NCBI RefSeq assembly: GCF_029633865.1
Contig: NC_079223.1
Coordinates: 35,443,134-35,507,133 of the forward strand
Origin: Lampris incognitus
Lineage: Eukaryota; Chordata; Actinopteri; Lampriformes; Lampridae
Length of the DNA stretch: 64,000 bases
Direction: 5' to 3'
The notes beneath the pieces were generated by a model. The model was not told the DNA's origin. It searched no databases and saw nothing but the letters and a program-made list of their open reading frames with translations. Both the position numbers and the translations under genes were made by a program. The first letter of the stretch is position 1. Each line of letters begins with the position of its first letter. This document shows, one piece after another, positions 36,286 to 47,519 of this stretch.

Positions 36286-36920
36286 CGTTTAGCTTTCGCA
36301 CCAAATCGAGCGTGGTACATACAGAGTCCAGAGGGCTTGTAGCGGTCTGATGCTGTGGCGCCACCGTCGGGCCACGCCCGCGATGTCGGCGGGGGGCCAG
36401 TGAAGGTAGGAGCCAGCACCTCGGCATGGGAGGAACGTTGTGTAGCGACGAAGAATCGGTCAGCCTCCTTTGCCAGCTCACGGGGATCAGTGATGGTGGA
36501 GTTAGCGAGCGCAGTCTGGACGTGGGGCGGCATGTTGCGCAGAAACAGCTCCATAAACAGGAAACATGGCTTTTCTTGCCCCAGTAGGTTTAACATCCTG
36601 CTCATTAGCTCCGATGGTTTGCCATCTCCCAAGCCCTGAATTGCGAAGAGGCGACGTGCTCTCTCCGTTGCTGACAGTTCAAAAGTTTCAAGGAGGAGAT
36701 TTTTAAGTGCGGCGTATTTACCATCGGCCGGTGGGTTGGTTATGAAACCGCTTATCCTGGAAGCCGTAGCGCACCCCAGCGCTGCCACTACGTAGTAGCA
36801 CCTGGTCTCGTCTGCTGTTATGTCTCTGAGCGCAAACTGTGCCTCAGCCTGCGCGAACCATGTAGCCGCGGAAGACTCCCAAAACTCCGGCAGTTTAATT
36901 GCAACGGCGTTCGTAGCCAT
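36228..36920 (-). CDS. Gag of gypsy element C
   Basis: 230 residues starting [15 protein letters not shown]. The Gag is a compact capsid-like helical domain with [19 protein letters not shown] at its end, in place of a classical CCHC knuckle. It overlaps the start of pol by about 58 bp in another frame. Its closest match in this window is the Gag of element D. Confidence 0.85.
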   Translation of the reverse strand: MATNAVAIKLPEFWESSAATWFAQAEAQFALRDITADETRCYYVVAALGCATASRISGFITNPPADGKYAALKNLLLETFELSATERARRLFAIQGLGDGKPSELMSRMLNLLGQEKPCFLFMELFLRNMPPHVQTALANSTITDPRELAKEADRFFVATQRSSHAEVLAPTFTGPPPTSRAWPDGGATASDRYKPSGLCMYHARFGAKAKRCRSPCNYRPTGNERANTQ

Positions 36921-36972
36921 AATGTGTGTGGTTTCAGAAAACTTATCCGAAAACCGACGTCGGGGTCACCAG

Positions 36973-37215
36973 TGTAGAGCCGAAGTAACGGAGAAGACCG
37001 TAGGTTCACACTTTAGCCGTGTAGGCAACTTTCTTTAATCCACGGTAAATCAGCGAGACAAACAAAACCCACAGCTCGACTGAGCGGAGGTGGCAAGAAT
37101 AACCAGAAAACTGGCTGGACAACCATAACTTAACCCTGCGTTAACCTGCCAGGGCAACCATGACTTAACCCTTAGTTCCTGGGTTGAATTCTGTCCCCAA
37201 TACGTGTCCACCACA
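36973..37215 (-). repeat. 5' LTR of gypsy element C
   Basis: Upstream LTR in element orientation, with the primer-binding site adjacent at about 36957-36972. Confidence 0.93.
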
Positions 37216-37227
37216 ATAACAATAATA

Positions 37228-37340
37228 GTCAAGTCAAGTCAGTTTCATTTGTATAGCCCAATATCACAAATTACACATTTGCCTCAAGGGGCTTTACAGC
37301 AACACAACATCCTGTCCCTGGAGATATCTCAGCCAGGCTT
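37228..37340 (-). repeat. LINE/SINE 3' end with (GTCAA)n tail
   Basis: A short GTCAAGTCAAGTCA run is followed by TTGTATAGCCCAATATCACAAATT and GGGGCTTTACAGCA. This is a block widespread in teleost genomes, read here as the 3' end of a minus-strand retroposon. Confidence 0.6.
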
Positions 37341-37872
37341 AGTTAGGGCGAACATATACGTCTCGACAAGATATCGTATAATAGTGCATCTTACCAAATC
37401 TGGAGCAGGTTTTGGTGAATCATCGGGTCACTGAGTACCTTATCTTCAACATGTTGCTTGATCACCTACACGATTCAAGGAAGATCACCAGCAGTGCAGA
37501 CGTCTCCTGTCAAGTTAATGGCGCAGATTCATCCAACACTACACACTACACCACTGGCACTACTGTAGACCTGCTAAGATACGCATCGGCTTTGGGGAAC
37601 TGACTCCCACTTTGTTCCTCAACTTAACTTCTACAATATTGTATAATAAATGTGAATGGCTGCAACCACACATCTAACATTACGTAACTTCAGCCGTGAT
37701 TTACCATGCAGCAATGTACATGTTGGCATCAGTCATATATATTTCTAGACCAGTCTTTGAAATCACTCTGCACAGGTAAACTTTAGAATATCCTCAAATC
37801 TTGCGTTACAGGATTTGTTTTAATCCTGAATTCTTAGTTCTACATCTACTAGGTTTGTATCATTTAACTGTG

Positions 37873-37873
<1 letters not shown>
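37341..37873. other. Non-coding stretch, no gene recognised
   Basis: AT-rich; no supported exon. Confidence 0.5.

Positions 37874-37951
<78 letters not shown>
37874..37951. repeat. (TG)n microsatellite
   Basis: A pure TG run that borders the large palindrome at 37975-38101. Confidence 0.97.
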
Positions 37952-37952
<1 letters not shown>

Positions 37953-37974
37953 GCGCGCGCGTGTGGGTGGGTGG

Positions 37975-38101
37975 GTGGCTTACTGATATTGTAATTAGTC
38001 ATTGCAATACATCTGTTGGCATACACACACGTGCGCGCGCGCGCGTGTGTGTACCAGTGGTTGTATTATTACAATGACTAATTACAATATCAGTAAGCCA
38101 G
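37975..38101. repeat. Large palindrome with alternating CG core
   Basis: Perfect arms of about 29 bp (TGGCTTACTGATATTGTAAT... and its reverse complement ending ...AGTAAGCCA) enclose imperfectly matching inner arms. The centre is ACACACACGTGCGCGCGCGCGCGTGTGTGT, which is itself palindromic. It could extrude a cruciform and the core could adopt Z-DNA. Its origin is not evident; it could be a MITE or an inverted duplication seeded at the microsatellite. Confidence 0.9.
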
Positions 38102-39339
38102 TTTCTGAATCAATGAAAACATTTGAAATTCATGTAAAATCACAGTTCTTTGAAATTAGTGAGACCGTGTTTTTGATGCGCTCCAATGCCATCACCAACT
38201 TTCACCACTTGAGGGCAGCAGTGTAAAAGACTGCAGCTGTGGATCAGGCTCCTGCTCCTGACGAGAGGGTGAATACGCTAAATTGTAGCACTAGATAACA
38301 CAAACACATGAATATAATTTTGCACACCCCGTCAAATAATAATTATTAAATTTCTAACTTAAATGTTCAGGCAATAGATTATTTGGTTTTAAGAAATCAA
38401 ATGGGAAGGTCGGATGAAACATTGCACAACCATTTATAGGAGTGGTTAGCTTCATTCATATTAGTCATAATGTTACACAGTATGACTTTTTCCGTTTTAG
38501 TACTCACATTATTTTGTATTTTGTAAAATGAATGAACTCAATGCAATGCAGCAGACACACTACTTCAGTCATATTTGCTCATATGCCAGAAATAAATGTA
38601 TGATAAAACTAATTGACCTGATGGGGATGCATTCATGCCAGGGATTTTATTTGAAGGTCTATCAAACCATCTTCAGTGACAAATCTCACTGGCAGCGTGT
38701 AACCTTATCAAGAGCAAAGGTTAATCTGTTTTATAGAGCAGGGCAATTTGATTAAACACTGACTTCATTTCCTTAATTTAACTGTGGGATCATATATGTC
38801 GAGAAGTATGAACACAAAGTGGATTATTCCAAGGTTCATTCAACAACAATTGATCTGTCTTGTCAATTTAGTGAATTGCATCTTTATGTTATGCAGGATC
38901 TGTGTTGTCTTTGCCTCAAATTGCATTTTAAAACAATTCTTGATTATTTTCTGGGCATTTCCATGGCAAAAGTTGTTGAATAAACTTGTGCATTCTGCAG
39001 CCACAAATGATCGTAGGCTCATCGTTGGCTTTTATGTGGTGCTGTTCAGTGATTCATAATTTGATTTAGCTGTTGCGGGCACTGGGACTTAGTTCACTCT
39101 TCCATCTGTCATGCATTTTGTAAGGAAAGGTTTGCTGTTAGTGTGGGTATACTCCCAGTGAGGAGGGCTGTTAGGGTGTCTCAAAAGAGTGCTCAAATCT
39201 GCTTCACTGAAGCCACTATGCTAAGGTATTAAATGATCATGATCAGATCAGAAGACAGTTTTCACTTGCTGGTACAGTGGTAGATGTTTCGTTCCACATA
39301 CAGACGATGGGTGAAAAACTAAAGGAGAAACCAGCATAA
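38102..39339. other. Non-coding stretch, no gene recognised
   Basis: AT-rich; no supported exon or repeat family. Confidence 0.5.
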
Positions 39340-39845
39340 AGCGTCTTAGTAAGGTGTTGGTCCACCACAAGCCTCCAGACCATCTTCAGTGTTCCTTGTC
39401 ATTGATTCTACAAGTCTCTGAACTCTACTGCAGGGATGGAACACCATTCCTCCAAAAGATATTCCCTCATTTGATGTTTTGATGATGGTGGTGGAGAGTG
39501 CTGTCCAACACGCCGGTCCAAAATCTCCCATAAGTGTTCAATTGGGTTGAGATCTGGTGACTGTGAAGGCCATTGCATGTGATTTGCATCATGTTCATCC
39601 TCATCTAACCATTCAGTGACCCCCCTCGTGCCTTGTGGGTGGAGGTATTGTCATCCTGGAAGAGACCACTCCCGTCAGGATAGCGATGTCTCATCATAGG
39701 ATAAAGGTGATCACTCAGAATAACTCTGTATTGATTTGCAGTGACCCTTCCCTCTAAGGGGACAAGTGGATCCAAACCATGCCAGGAAAATGCCCCCCAC
39801 AGCATAACGGAGTCCCCAGACCCCCTCACTGTAGGGGTCAAGCAT
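39340..39845 (-). pseudogene. Tc1-type transposase, C-terminal fragment
   Basis: Minus-strand translation gives SVMLWGAFSWHGLDPLVPLEG and LFQDDNTSTHKA, then a separate-frame continuation with [19 protein letters not shown]. It ends LVESMTRNTEDGLEACGG before a stop near 39346. These are the second and third parts of the Tc1/mariner DDE catalytic domain, with the D of QDDN and the E of PIEHLWE visible. The DNA-binding N-terminal half and the first catalytic Asp are missing. The frame is shifted near 39600-39610, between the two blocks. I did not identify terminal inverted repeats. Dead copy. Confidence 0.85.
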
Positions 39846-39879
39846 TCAGGTTTTTCCTGTAATTTGTCACCCGTCTGTA

Positions 39880-40175
39880 TAGTTTAGATATTATTGTTTA
39901 CTTACTTCTTACTAATTATAATATTTTCTATTTATCTTTTTCATTACAGCAGGGCATTAAAAAGATCCTCTACTTTCAGCTACATTTTGAGTTTTAATCA
40001 CGTGTAGTTTTCAACATATCCTGTTTTGTTGAACTTCATTTAGATTTACCTTAATCCACCAAACAAGTGTAGATTTTTCAGAGTCTTCGTAACACACTTT
40101 TTATATTATCTGTCAATGTTACCCAATTTCCCCTCGGGGATGAATAAAGTATTCTGATTCTGATTCTGAATGTCA
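39880..40175 (+). repeat. LINE 3' end with (ATTCTG)n tail
   Basis: It ends in TTTCCCCTCGGGGATGAATAAAGTATTCTGATTCTGATTCTGA, a common teleost L2/Rex1-type 3' terminus with hexamer tail (given here as blocks). No coding part is attached. Confidence 0.65.
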
Positions 40176-41140
40176 ATTTCAGATTCAGAATCATGTTTAT
40201 GGACCTTGTAGGTTTGCACTACATGGAATTTGACTCCGGTTTTGTGGCTGTCTCAGTGTACTTAACATAGAATAACAACACTACAACACAATATTCAGAT
40301 ACATACACGATTGACTTATACAGGCGAAGTAAGAGGTGATAAAGTGCAATGGTGCAGAGAATATATCATAGATGCTGAAATAGATGTTAGCAGGTTACTT
40401 ACATACATGCCTGGGGTAGATAGATATAAGCATACCAGTATATGTACGATGTACAGTACAATTTATGCAAAATGGTTGGATTTATTTGATAGTGTTAAGC
40501 ATTCATTTGAATAACAGCCTGCGGAAAAAAACTGTTTTTATATCTGGTTGTTTCGGTGTACATTGCTCTGTGGCGCCTACCAGAGCGGAGGAGTTGGAAC
40601 AGGTTGTGACCAGGGTGTGATGGGTCTGCAGTGATGTTGCCTGTCCATTTCCTGAGTCTGGAGGTGTATAAGTCCTCAATGGGGGGCAGGGTGGCACCAA
40701 TGATTTTCTCTGCAGTCCTGACTGTTCGTTGTAGTCTGTCCCTGTCCTGTTTGGTGGCCGAACCAAGCCAGAAAGTGATGGATGTGCAGAGGATAGACTG
40801 GATTATTGCAGTGTAGAACTGAATCAACAGTTCCTGAGGCAGGTTGAACTTCTTGAGCTGGCGGAGAAAGTACATCCTCTGCTGGGCCTTTTTGATGATT
40901 ATGTCTATGTTGGATGCCCACCTTTGATCCTGGAAGACTGTGGAACCCAGAAATCTGTAGGTTTGCACCGTAGACACCATGCTGTTGAGTATTGGGGGGG
41001 GGCAGTGTTGGGGGGCTCCTCCTGAAGTCCACTGTCATCGCCACTGTTTTGAGCGTGTTCGGCTCCAGGTTGTTATGGCCGCACCACAGGGACATCTGTT
41101 GAGACAGGTTCAAAGACGGCCGATATCACGGTCTTGTAGA
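40176..41140 (-). pseudogene. L2-like LINE, 3' part of reverse transcriptase
   Basis: The minus strand encodes FLGSTVFQDQRWASNIDII, then KKAQQRMYFLRQLKKFNLP, ITFWLGSATKQDRDRLQRTV and LLRSGRRHR. These are the thumb and C-terminal blocks of L2-like teleost LINE reverse transcriptases. The 3' end with a TCAGATTCAGAAT tail is at the left. The element is 5'-truncated, with a frame change near 40980. Confidence 0.85.
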
Positions 41141-41609
41141 TAAACTTGGACAAAAGTCTGACAGTGTCAGAAATTTAGGATGGCCATATCACAATTTGAC
41201 TAAGCAGTAACTCGGCGCAGAATCTTTGCTGGCGCTAAACACAAACAAACAGGCTGTTAGTGTCTGTGACCCAGATGCGATGGATTTGAGCTGCGGTGAG
41301 GGCTTGACTCGGTGAGGACTCGATTACGAGCTGCGGTGAGGACTCGACTCCTGCTTGGTGTCATGTTCTTTTTTCTTTTTTTCTTTTTTTACAGCACTTT
41401 GTATTTTTTATTTTTTTAAATAGGCATATTAATGAACTCACAAACATTATAAGAACCAAGAACATAAATGCTAACAAAAATAGATACAACAAAATAAGTT
41501 AAGAAAAGAAAACTAACCATAATATACCCAGCAAGGCTATCAGTTCTCTTCCCATAACAAAAAGTAATTAAATAAAGTCATTGTTTTTACAGCCTTCTTA
41601 TTGTGACGT
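41141..41609. other. Non-coding stretch, no gene recognised
   Basis: Contains a short tandem-like GAGCTGCGGTGAGGACTCGA repeat near 41290-41350 and T-runs near 41370. No exon. Confidence 0.5.
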
Positions 41610-41821
41610 TGTGGTGACCCACATCTATATAACTAGAGACATTCACCTAAGAGGACGGTGTACCTTTAAGGGAAGAGGCGAGGGGTCAGATAATGCACTT
41701 CCGCTTCCGGTACACAGTTCAGTGTCGTTGTTGAACGTATGACATGCAAAGTTGGAGCTAGTAAACTACCTGGACTACGTCTACTCTCACGTCTCCTGTC
41801 TCGTTGTTTTCTAACTCCACA
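41610..41821 (+). repeat. 5' LTR of gypsy element D
   Basis: 212 bp, followed directly by the primer-binding site. Confidence 0.93.
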
Positions 41822-41859
41822 TTGGTGACCCCGACCGTGATCGAACTACTAATACGAGT

Positions 41860-42609
41860 ATGTCTGACAACGACGACGCCGGTGCTAACAACATGGCTAT
41901 TGCTAACGCTAGCATTTACACCGCTACTGTGAAGCTACCCGACTTTTGGCAGCATAATCCACGGCCGTGGTTTCAACATGTGGAAGCCCAGTTCCAGCTG
42001 AGAGGGATAACGCAGGATGCAACGCAGTACTTCCACGTAGTGGCGGCGTTAGACGCATCGACAACAGCGCGAGCAATGACACTGTTGGAAGCTCCGCCAG
42101 CTGCTGGCAAGTACGATGCTATAAAGACATTCCTCCTGAAACTATTTGAACTGTCGGAGCTGGAGAAGGCAGACCGTTTACTGTCCCCGAATGGCCTCGG
42201 TGACGGCAAACCGTCTGAGTTAATGGAAAAAATGCTGTCTGTGCTGGGATCGGCTGATCCGGCCTTTCTTTTCACACACATTTTTCTGAGGCAGCTCCCC
42301 GCACCTGTACGCACAGCACTGGCCAGTTCTCCTCTCGCCGCCTCCAAGGACTACCGTTCTCTGGCTGCTGAAGCAGACAGGGTTTTCCTGGCCAACCGGC
42401 AACAGTTTGTGCATGCCCTGCTACCCCACCAGACCGCCCCACCACCACCTGTGTACGACTATATGGACACCGCGGCTGCGGTGACAGCCCGCCGCCAACC
42501 TGACGACGGGCTCTGTTATTACCATGCCAGGTTTGGGGCAAAAGCAAAACAGTGTCGCAAACCCTGCAGTTACAGGGTTCAGGGAAACGCCAAGGCCGGC
42601 GCTCGTTAA
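41860..42609 (+). CDS. Gag of gypsy element D
   Basis: 249 residues. The segment TATVKLPDFWQHNPRPWFQHVE parallels the element C Gag. [19 protein letters not shown] near the end replaces a classical zinc knuckle. The end overlaps the start of pol in another frame. Confidence 0.85.
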   Translation: MSDNDDAGANNMAIANASIYTATVKLPDFWQHNPRPWFQHVEAQFQLRGITQDATQYFHVVAALDASTTARAMTLLEAPPAAGKYDAIKTFLLKLFELSELEKADRLLSPNGLGDGKPSELMEKMLSVLGSADPAFLFTHIFLRQLPAPVRTALASSPLAASKDYRSLAAEADRVFLANRQQFVHALLPHQTAPPPPVYDYMDTAAAVTARRQPDDGLCYYHARFGAKAKQCRKPCSYRVQGNAKAGAR

Positions 42610-45600
42610 CGGCTATGGGCGCCGGCCGTGACTGCAAGCTGTTGTTCATCAGAGACTCCTTGTCGGGCCGGCGGCTGCTGGTTGACTCTGGCGCTCAACG
42701 CAGCATACTACCAGTACAAGCTGTGGACACGATGACCGACAGTCACGGCCCCCAGATGGACGCCGCCAACGGCACGTCCATTCGGATATAAGGTATCAGA
42801 CATGTGGACGTGTGTTTTGGCGGCCGACGTTTCGGCTGGGACTTCGTGATGGCTGCTGTATCCACCCCGCTTCTAGGTGCGGATTTCCTCTGTGCTTTCA
42901 ACCTGCTGGTGGATGTTAAAAACTGTCGCGTGATTGATGCCGTCTCTTTTGCGTCATACCCCTGCACGCTTGGGGGGGCTGGAGCGCTGTGCCTCGCTAA
43001 CACACTCTCCACCGGGGATCCATACCAACGCCTGCTCGCCAATTTCCCCGAGCTCACCACACCCACCTTCTCCTCGGCGGTGGCCAAGCACGGCGTGGAA
43101 CATCATATCACCACAGTGGGCCCCCCAGTTTACGCCCGGGCCCGACGCCTCGACTCAGCCAAGCTCGCAATAGCCAGGGAGGAGTTTTCGACTATGGAGC
43201 GCCTCGGCTTTGTCCGCCGTTCTGACAGCCCGTGGGCTTCCCCTCTTCACATGGTTACTAAGGCCGACGGGGGTTGGCGCCCGTGCGGGGACTACCGTCG
43301 CCTAAACAATGCCACGACCCCCGACCGGTACCCCATACCGCACATACAAGATTTCTCTACCCACCTGGCGGGCGCTGCCATCTATTCCAAAATCGACTTA
43401 GTGCGGGGGTATCACCAAGTGCCGGTCCACCCACTGGATGTCCCAAAAACGGCTGTCATCACACCCTTTGGACTCTTTGAGTTTTTACGTATGCCTTTCG
43501 GCCTTAAAGGGGCGGCGCAGACGTTTCAGCGCCTTATGGATTCTGTGCTCCGCGACATGCCATTTTTGTTTGTGTACTTAGACGACATCCTCGTGGCCAG
43601 CGCGTCGGCGGAGGAACACATGACGCACCTCAGACAGCTATTCGACAGGCTCAGCGAACACGGCCTCATCATCAACCCAGCTAAGTGTCGGTTCGGGGAG
43701 TCGTCCATCACCTTCCTCGGGCACCACATCACTCCACAGGGGGCCGTTCCCCTCCCTGCCAGGGTTGAGGCTGTCACCATGTTCCCCCGCCTCCGCACTG
43801 TACAGTCGCTGCAGGAATTCCTGGGCATGGTGAACTTTTATAACCGTTTCCTGCCTCGTGCCGCCCACATCATGCGTCCCCTGTATGAGGCCCTGCGGGG
43901 TAAGAAGTCTAAGGACGAGCTGGACTGGTCTTCGGGGATGGACGAGGCTTTTTTGGCTGCACAGACCGCGCTGGCCAACGCTGCACTGCTAGCTCACCCG
44001 TCGCCTGCCGCCCCCATAGCCCTTACAACGGATGCCTCCGACTACGCCGTGGGGGCCGTGTGTGAGCAGTGGGTGGGGGGGGGGGCTGGCAGCCGTTGGC
44101 GTTCTTCAGTAAACAACTCCGTGAGAGCGAGCGCAAATACAGCACCTTTGATAGGGAACTACTGGGTCTCTTCCTCGCAACCAGACACTTTAGGTTCCTA
44201 TTGGAGGGCCGACAGTTCACCGCTTTCGTAGACCACAAACCACTGACGTTCTGTATGGCCAAAACCTCAGAACCGTGGTCTGGGCGTCAGCAGCACCATC
44301 TCGCAGCGGTTTCCGAGTTTACCACGGACATACAACACGTGTCGGGCAAGGATAACTTCATCGTCGACTGCCTTTCACGGGCGGTTGTTAACGCCGTTCA
44401 CTTGGGACTCGACTACGCCGCTATGGCAGCGGACCAAGCCAAGGACAAGACCGTTCAAGACTACCGGTCGACCCCTACGGCGCTACGGCTGGAGGACGTG
44501 ATGTTTGACGCGGCCAACACCACCCTCCTCTGTGACATCTCCACCGGTCAACCGCGCCCCCTGGTGCCTACTTCCTGGCGGCGCCGAGTTTTCGACACCG
44601 TCCACGGCCTTTCCCACCCGGGAGTGAAGGCCTCGACCAAGCTGGTGAGCGTCAAGTTCGTTTGGCCTGGGCTCCGTAAGGATGTTAGAGCCTGGGCCGG
44701 CTCGTGTGTGGCGTGCCAACGCGCCAAGGTGCACCGCCATACCAAGGCCCCTTTGGCGCCGTTTGTGGTTCCAGAGAGGCGGTTTGACCACGTCAGTGTT
44801 GACCTGGTGGGTCCCCTGCCCCCCTCCCGTGGTTATACGTTCCTCTTCACTATTGTGGACAGGGCCACCAGGTGGCCAGAGGCTATTCCCTTGTCCTCCA
44901 CGACGGCAGCAGAGGTAGCACGGGCGTTCATCGGCTGCTGGGTGGCCCGTTTCGGCACGCCGGGTGACATCACGAGAGACCGGGGCTCCCAGTTTACCTC
45001 GGAGCTCTGGACGGCGGTCGCTGAGCACCTGGGGGTGAAGATCCACCGCACTACGGCATACAACCCGCAGAGCAACGGACTTTGTGAGTGGTTCCATCGG
45101 GACATGAAAGCCGCTCTGCGGGCAAGCCTCACTGGCAGCGACTGGATGGACCGGCTCCCGTGGGTCATAATCGGCCTGCGTTCGGCCCCGAAGGAAGACC
45201 TCCAGACCTCCTCCGCTGAGCTGGTGTATGGCCAGCCCCTGCGGGTTCCGGGGGAGTTTCTTCCGGATGCTACGGCTCCCTGGTCGGCCGCCTCTCACCT
45301 CAGTGCGTCCCGGAGCGCTGCCGGTGCCTTCGCTCCCGTTCCGATGTCTCAACACTGCCTCCCCCGGTCCTACGTCCCCAAGGATCTGCCATCGGTGAGG
45401 TACGTCTTCATTAGGCACGACAGCCATCGGTCCCCGCTGCAGCCCCCATATGACGGGCCCTTCTGCGTCCTGGAGGCGGGGGATAAGAACTTTGTGGTGG
45501 ACATGGGGGGCAGGCCGGAGCGGGTCGCTATAGACCGTCTCAAGCCCGCTCACTTGGACATTGGGGAGCCAATGCAATTGGCCCTACCCCCGCGGCAGGA

Positions 45601-45754
45601 ACGCCCTCCTAGGTCGGCCCCGGCACCTGCCTCTGTTCCTGCTTCGGCCCCGCCTATGGCCCGGGTTTCTGCCCCATCTGTTCCCCCTCCTGTGAAGCGC
45701 AGCCGTTATGGCCGCAGGGTCCGCCCCCCGACTCGTCACCTGTTTTCCCCGTGA
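42552..45754 (+). pseudogene. Pol region of gypsy element D
   Basis: Parts in order are: protease near 42670-42960 (DSGAQRSILP); reverse transcriptase about 43140-43720, with YLDD at 43575-43586; RNase H about 44025-44390 ([16 protein letters not shown]); integrase zinc-binding segment about 44590-44740; integrase core about 44780-45200 (VDLVGPLPPS, RDRGSQFTS); and a proline-rich C-terminal tail. About two breaks; treated as a fossil. Confidence 0.9.
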
Positions 45755-45828
45755 CTTTGCATTATGTTCATGACTTGCGCTTTTGCTGTTTTGCATTGTT
45801 TTGTGTAGGTGAATTCTGGGGGGGCCTG

Positions 45829-46040
45829 TGTGGTGACCCACATCTATATAACTAGAGACATTCACCTAAGAGGACGGTGTACCTTTAAGGGAAGAGGCGA
45901 GGGGTCAGATAATGCACTTCCGCTTCCAGTACACAGTTCAGTGTCATTGTCGAATGTATGACATGCAAAGTTGGAGCTGGTAAACTACCTCGACTACGTC
46001 TACTCTCACGTCTCCTGTCTCGTTGTTTTCTAACTCCACA
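45829..46040 (+). repeat. 3' LTR of gypsy element D
   Basis: 212 bp, about 97% identical to the 5' LTR. Confidence 0.93.
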
Positions 46041-46469
46041 ACGTAAAGATAGTGTGTCCATGTAATGTTCCAAGTCCTTTGTGAAAACACTCTAAAGAGG
46101 AGTCCTTTTAGAAAACTTGCATCGATGAATGTGACATTTTGCCAGAAAGAGAATGAGGTTACTCACAAAAGCACTTTTTTCCAAATTCCAAATCTCTCAC
46201 ATATTTAGAAAGAAATTGCTTAATTGGGTGTGTGAATCATTTTAAAGGGGAAAAAAACCTTTAAAATGATTCACCTGTGAATCATTTTAAAGGAAACCTC
46301 CTTTACTTTGTTTGTGAGAAGATATCTATGAGATAATGTCCAACTTTTTTCCCATGGAATATTCTGATCAAACTGGGACCAGTCAGCTGGAGAAGTGGTA
46401 AACTCCCTATGAAAAACAGTACGGGCAGCCTTATTGTTTTTTATGGGAAGTAAACCCTTCCACACATTG
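46041..46469. other. Non-coding stretch with a three-armed foldback
   Basis: GTGAATCATTTTAAAGG occurs at 46232-46248, inverted at 46258-46274, and again direct at 46277-46293. Nothing else is recognised. Confidence 0.7.
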
Positions 46470-47510
46470 TTTGTCGCATTGTTGAGCACCGGCGCTCCAC
46501 AGGGATGTGTGCTCAGTCTGCTCTTGTTCATCCTGCTGACTCATGACTGCACATCATCGTCCACCTCCAACCTCATTATAAAGTTTGCTGATGATACCAC
46601 AGTGGTAGTTATCATCAGCAACAACGATGAATCATCATACAGAGCAGAGGTGGATCAACTGGCGGCGAGGTGCAAAAACAAAAACCGCTCCCTACATATA
46701 GGAAAAATTAAGGAGGTCATTATTGACTTTAGAAAAGACCAGCACCCCCCATACCCCTCTGACCATCAATGGTATGGACATGGAGAGAGTCAGCAGTGTT
46801 AAGTTCCTGGGAGTTCACATCACAGAGGACCTCTCCTGGTCCTCACATGTCACTGCGCTCTCCAAGAAGGGCCAGCAGCGTCTTCACTTCCTGCGGCGTC
46901 TTAAGAAGGTGAGTCTCCCCCCACCCATCCTCATCACATTCTACAGAGACACCATAGTGAGCATGCTGACCAGCTGTATCACTGTCTGGCATAGGAACTG
47001 CAAGGCCTCCGACCGCAAATCCCTACAGCGGATAGTGAAGACAGCTGGAAAGATCATAGGAACTGCTCTCCCATCCATCCAGGCCATCTATGATGCACGG
47101 TGCACCTGGAAGGCTCTTAGCATCGTGAAGGAACCCGCCCGCCCTTCTCACATCCACTTCACCCTTCTACCCTCTGGCAGGAGGTACCGTAGCATCCGTG
47201 CTGCCTCCACCAGACTATACAACAGTTAAATTCCTCAGGCTGGTTTCTCAACAGCCTGAACACTTAGATCTTCTATAAAATGACTTTTTGACCTTCTTAC
47301 TCACTGTACGTATCAGGTGTGCTTGTGATGTTTAGGTCTGTGAAGTAATTCTTGTTTTTAATACACTTTTTGTTTTTAATATGTATTGTGTGTTATTTGT
47401 TTTTATGTGGCACTGAGATCCATATGAAACATAATTTCGTTCCCTTGTATGTATGAGACATGCATATAAGGCAATGACAAATAAAAGCAGCCTAAGTCTT
47501 AAGTCTTTAT
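46470..47510 (+). pseudogene. L2-like LINE, reverse transcriptase and 3' end
   Basis: Begins at the STGAPQGCVLS block. The catalytic FADD box (IIKFADDTTVV) is near 46580-46610. The frame changes between about 46720 and 46800. It continues FLGVHITEDLSWSSHV, GQQRLHFLRRLKKVSLP and LLPSGRRYRS to about 47220. The AT-rich 3' UTR ends near 47500 (GACAAATAAAAG). 5'-truncated and inactive. It is related to the copy at 40.2-41.1 kb but on the other strand. Confidence 0.88.
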
Positions 47511-47519
47511 TGTTCAGAG

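Larger units (their letters stand above)
32800..37215 (-). mobile_element. Ty3/gypsy LTR retrotransposon C
   Basis: 243-bp LTRs (32800-33042 and 36973-37215, TGTAGAGCC...CCACCACA) differ at one site. A 4-bp ATAA duplication flanks the element, so insertion was recent. The primer site in minus sense begins TGGTGACCCCGACG. Gag and pol follow the gypsy order. It looks nearly whole, with about one break in pol. Protein style (KLPEFW Gag start, [10 protein letters not shown] protease) matches element D, so the two belong to one lineage. Confidence 0.93.
41610..46040 (+). mobile_element. Ty3/gypsy LTR retrotransposon D
   Basis: 212-bp LTRs (41610-41821 and 45829-46040, TGTGGTGACC...AACTCCACA) differ at about six sites, so it is older than A and C. 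A 4-bp ACGT duplication flanks it. The primer site begins TTGGTGACCCCGACC, and a G-rich purine tract precedes the 3' LTR. Gag and pol are of the same lineage as element C. It is broken, with about two breaks in pol. Confidence 0.93.

Noticed and set aside
34042-36639. Several plus-strand open frames of 60-130 residues
   Set aside because: They are antisense to pol and gag of gypsy element C.
44483-45577. 364-residue minus-strand open frame
   Set aside because: Antisense to the element D pol; the GC-rich codon bias leaves the opposite frame open by chance.
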